DNA from: Saccharomycopsis crataegensis
Taxonomy: Eukaryota > Ascomycota > Saccharomycetes > Ascoideales > Saccharomycopsidaceae
DNA length: 25,793 bases
NCBI RefSeq assembly: GCF_037102585.1
Contig: NW_027043833.1
Location: forward strand, 1-25,793
Reading direction: 5' to 3'
Positions 23,695-25,793 of the stretch are shown here, in pieces. A program made the position numbers and the translations under genes. Under the pieces are notes generated by a model, which saw only the letters and a list, made by a program, of their open reading frames with translations, had not been told where the DNA came from and did not search any database. Positions within the stretch are counted from its first letter, which is position 1; the number at the start of each line of letters is the position of its first letter.

Positions 23695-25793
23695 GGATGT
23701 ATGATTACAAATCATATATATTGGTCTTATTATAAATATGGGGCCTCTCCCCATAGTTTGAGTTTATATTTTGTTATTTAAATAGTTAGTTAGTTAAGAA
23801 GAATAAGAATAATAACAAGGATAGTTTGATAGTATTTGTTATTGGTAATGACTACTGTAACTAGGGTTACAAAACTTCAACAAATAAGAGCTTGTTCAAG
23901 ACGATCAGACCGTTTGGAGGAGAGATCTCCGGGATTGATGGCGGTGGTGTTGCTGTTGCAGGTATTGGGTCTGCGGAGTTCAAATTACGTGATAATACCA
24001 ATATTGAAATCAAAGATGCTTATTATGTTCTAGACTCAAAAGCCAACTTGATTTCAGTTTCCAAGGCTACTCTGAATGGTGCGAAATTATTGTTTGAAGG
24101 AAACAAAGTGAAAATGTATCCGGAAATGAAGGTTATTGGTACCAAGGATCCTCTGATGAATGGGCTTTACAGATTATCTACTGATGCTAATGGTGTTGCT
24201 TTTAACAGTTTTGATAAGGGTGGTCTCTGGCACCAGAGACTCGGACACCCAAGTGCTAATATTTTACAGAAAGCTAACAAAATGTTTAAGCTTGTTAAAG
24301 GGAAAATCTTGGGTGACAATGCTGTTATTAGATGCGACTGTTGCCTTGCTGCTAAAGGAACAGTCCAAAAACCAAAGTTGGGTCATGGTTCTAAACCTAA
24401 GAGACCATTGGAATTGTTGCATATGGATGTTTGTGGTCCTTTTAGCTATGGCTCGATTGATTCGAGTGCCTACTTTCTTACGATAGTAGATGGATATGCC
24501 AAGTATGTGGAAACTCGATGCTTAACTCAAAAGTCCGAGTGCACGGCTCAGATTATTGACTTCATAAACTACTCTGAGACAATGTTCAAGTCACAAGGAA
24601 AAGACTTTAGAGTTGGAACCATTCAAGATAAAACAAGATCTTTGATGATTGGGGCATCCATGCCTGCGCAATTTTGGCCAGAAGCAGTTCGTACTGCTGC
24701 CTATTTGACCAACAGAACACCATCCCGAGTGATTGGTTTTCAGACTCCGTATCGTCGTTGGTTTGGTTATAATCCAGGACTTGATCATCTTCGTTGTTTT
24801 GGTTGTATTGGATATGTTGTTGTTCCCCATAAATTGAGATATGGGAAACTTGGTGCTACTTCGAAAATGTGTGTTATGCTTGGGTATGATAGAAATCGGT
24901 GTGCTTATAGGATGTTTGATCCCGAAGCAAATAGAGTTGTTACGGCTGCCCAAGTGAACTTCGATGAGTCAAGATATTATTTTCAAGATGGAAAGAAGTC
25001 CTCCACTGCTGCACCAGAAGAAAGGATTGGAATTTCTGGAAGAGGAGGGGGAGGTATCATTGGTGGAATATCTGCTGCTCCAATTATTATGAATGATGAT
25101 TTGGTTGATGTTGATGTTGGTAGTAGAAATGGCTCTGCATACCATGATGATGAAACTACGTCCCAAATCTCAGTTGATGATGCAAGCATGGTATCTGAAA
25201 GTGATGCACCTGATAAAGACATTGAAATGTCCATTGTGGAAACCGAGGATTATGGTAATGGACAATTGATACCTTCAAGAATTGATGATGATGTTTTTAA
25301 GTTGGGTACTGCTACGAAAAGAAAAAGGTCATCAGGTGCTAGACCGAAAGAAAGCAAAGAGATAACTAAGAGGAATCCATTTGGTATTTTGGCTGAAATA
25401 GAGGAGCCTGATACCCTCAGCTCTGATTCAGAGAGGGAAACTACCATTGCCAAACCACAAAGAAAGAAATTCAGAAACTCAAGGAAATCAGAAGAGTTGG
25501 CCTCGTTTGTTCCAAATGGTAGTAATGATGATTTGGTGGTTTCGGAAATTGAGCCTCACATTGAAGAGCCTAGTGATTGTGATGAGGAATCAGAACTGAA
25601 TGATGATGCCAAAAGTAAATTACTAGAATATGGACCTGTGAATTATGTTGCCACATGTTTTATGGCTGCAGAAGCCGTGGCAGTATCCGGTGGAAGTAAT
25701 GTTCCTGGAAGTTACAAGGAAGCTATGAAAAGCAAGGAAAAGGAGGACTGGCAAAGGGCTTGTGATGATGAAATAGCTGCCCACATAGAAAAC

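Larger units (their letters stand above)
23481..23882 (+). mobile_element. Copia family 2 LTR (402 bp)
   Basis: TGTTGAGTTGACAATCC to ACTTCAACA. Inside, in order: tRNA-like A and B boxes, TGACTCA (23636-23642), palindromic ATGATTAATCAT, heat-shock-like element (23680-23694), TATAAATA (23731-23738) and an ATG near the end that opens the gag frame in the 15723 copy. Confidence 0.9.
23481..25793 (+). mobile_element. Copia family 2 element, runs off the window (fossil)
   Basis: 5' LTR at 23481-23882, then pol-type sequence: protease-proximal segment, pre-integrase (LWHQRLGHPSANI), integrase parts (HMDVCGPFSYGSIDSS), a long acidic linker (about 25000-25620) and the start of the reverse transcriptase region (SYKEAMKSKEKEDWQRACDD) at the window edge. 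Compared with family 1 it is broken in several places (about three or four visible by eye). LTR near-identity with 15689-16090 suggests recent insertion. Confidence 0.85.

Noticed and set aside
1-25793. Telomeric repeats next to the LINE stacks
   Set aside because: No short G-rich tandem repeat was seen in the window, so a telomeric location stays untested.

Overview
The window is an accessory, repeat-dense stretch of what is most likely a budding-yeast (Saccharomycotina) nuclear genome. The evidence is a tRNA-Trp gene whose body is close to the S. cerevisiae one as I recall it, with an intron at the canonical position; a tRNA-Gly(GCC); L1-clade LINEs of the Candida Zorro type; copia elements primed by an internal part of initiator tRNA-Met, as in Ty5 and copia; and a Ty3/gypsy copy lying 11 bp upstream of a tRNA gene. 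The host genes I can support are the two tRNA genes, plus one possible retrocopied mRNA end. I see no intact host protein gene.

Layout. 1-8273: a head-to-tail stack of LINE pieces on the + strand. Families A and B (L1-type) and some very short tailed scraps each begin in or next to the poly(A) run of the piece before. 8274-8308: end of a dispersed ~0.7-kb repeat. 8309-8924: LTRs of copia families 1 and 2. 8925-10075: broken Ty3/gypsy copy (gag and 5' LTR, - strand) beside tRNA-Trp and tRNA-Gly (10087-10276). 10285-11385: non-coding DNA, including a pair of ~140-bp inverted repeats. 11385-11992: the dispersed repeat again. 11993-14907: copia family 1 (- strand). 14908-16090: copia family 2 (- strand). 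16091-18060: LINE A copy. 18241-18950: second copy of the dispersed repeat. 18951-20690: LINE C and LINE A in series on the - strand. 20691-20977: a gypsy-type LTR end and primer site. 20978-23480: 2.5 kb of hairpin-rich non-coding DNA holding a tandem array of structured units. 23481-25793: another copia family 2 copy running off the window.

Main points. (1) The family-1 copia LTR carries 6-8 tandem 19-bp units, most of them perfect three-module heat shock elements just upstream of a TATA box; family 2 carries one such element, so both look stress-wired. (2) The LINEs pile up in each other's poly(A) tails, and may have carried along a cellular mRNA end. (3) An array of about six 74-84 bp units at 21799-22280 keeps a hairpin of fixed geometry, with paired base changes in its inner stem, which suggests an undescribed structured RNA. 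(4) A 5-bp target duplication split between two inverted LTRs records a 3.4-kb inversion that carried the tRNA pair with it.

All calls come from reading the sequence by eye; no database was searched. LTR elements are treated as fossils.
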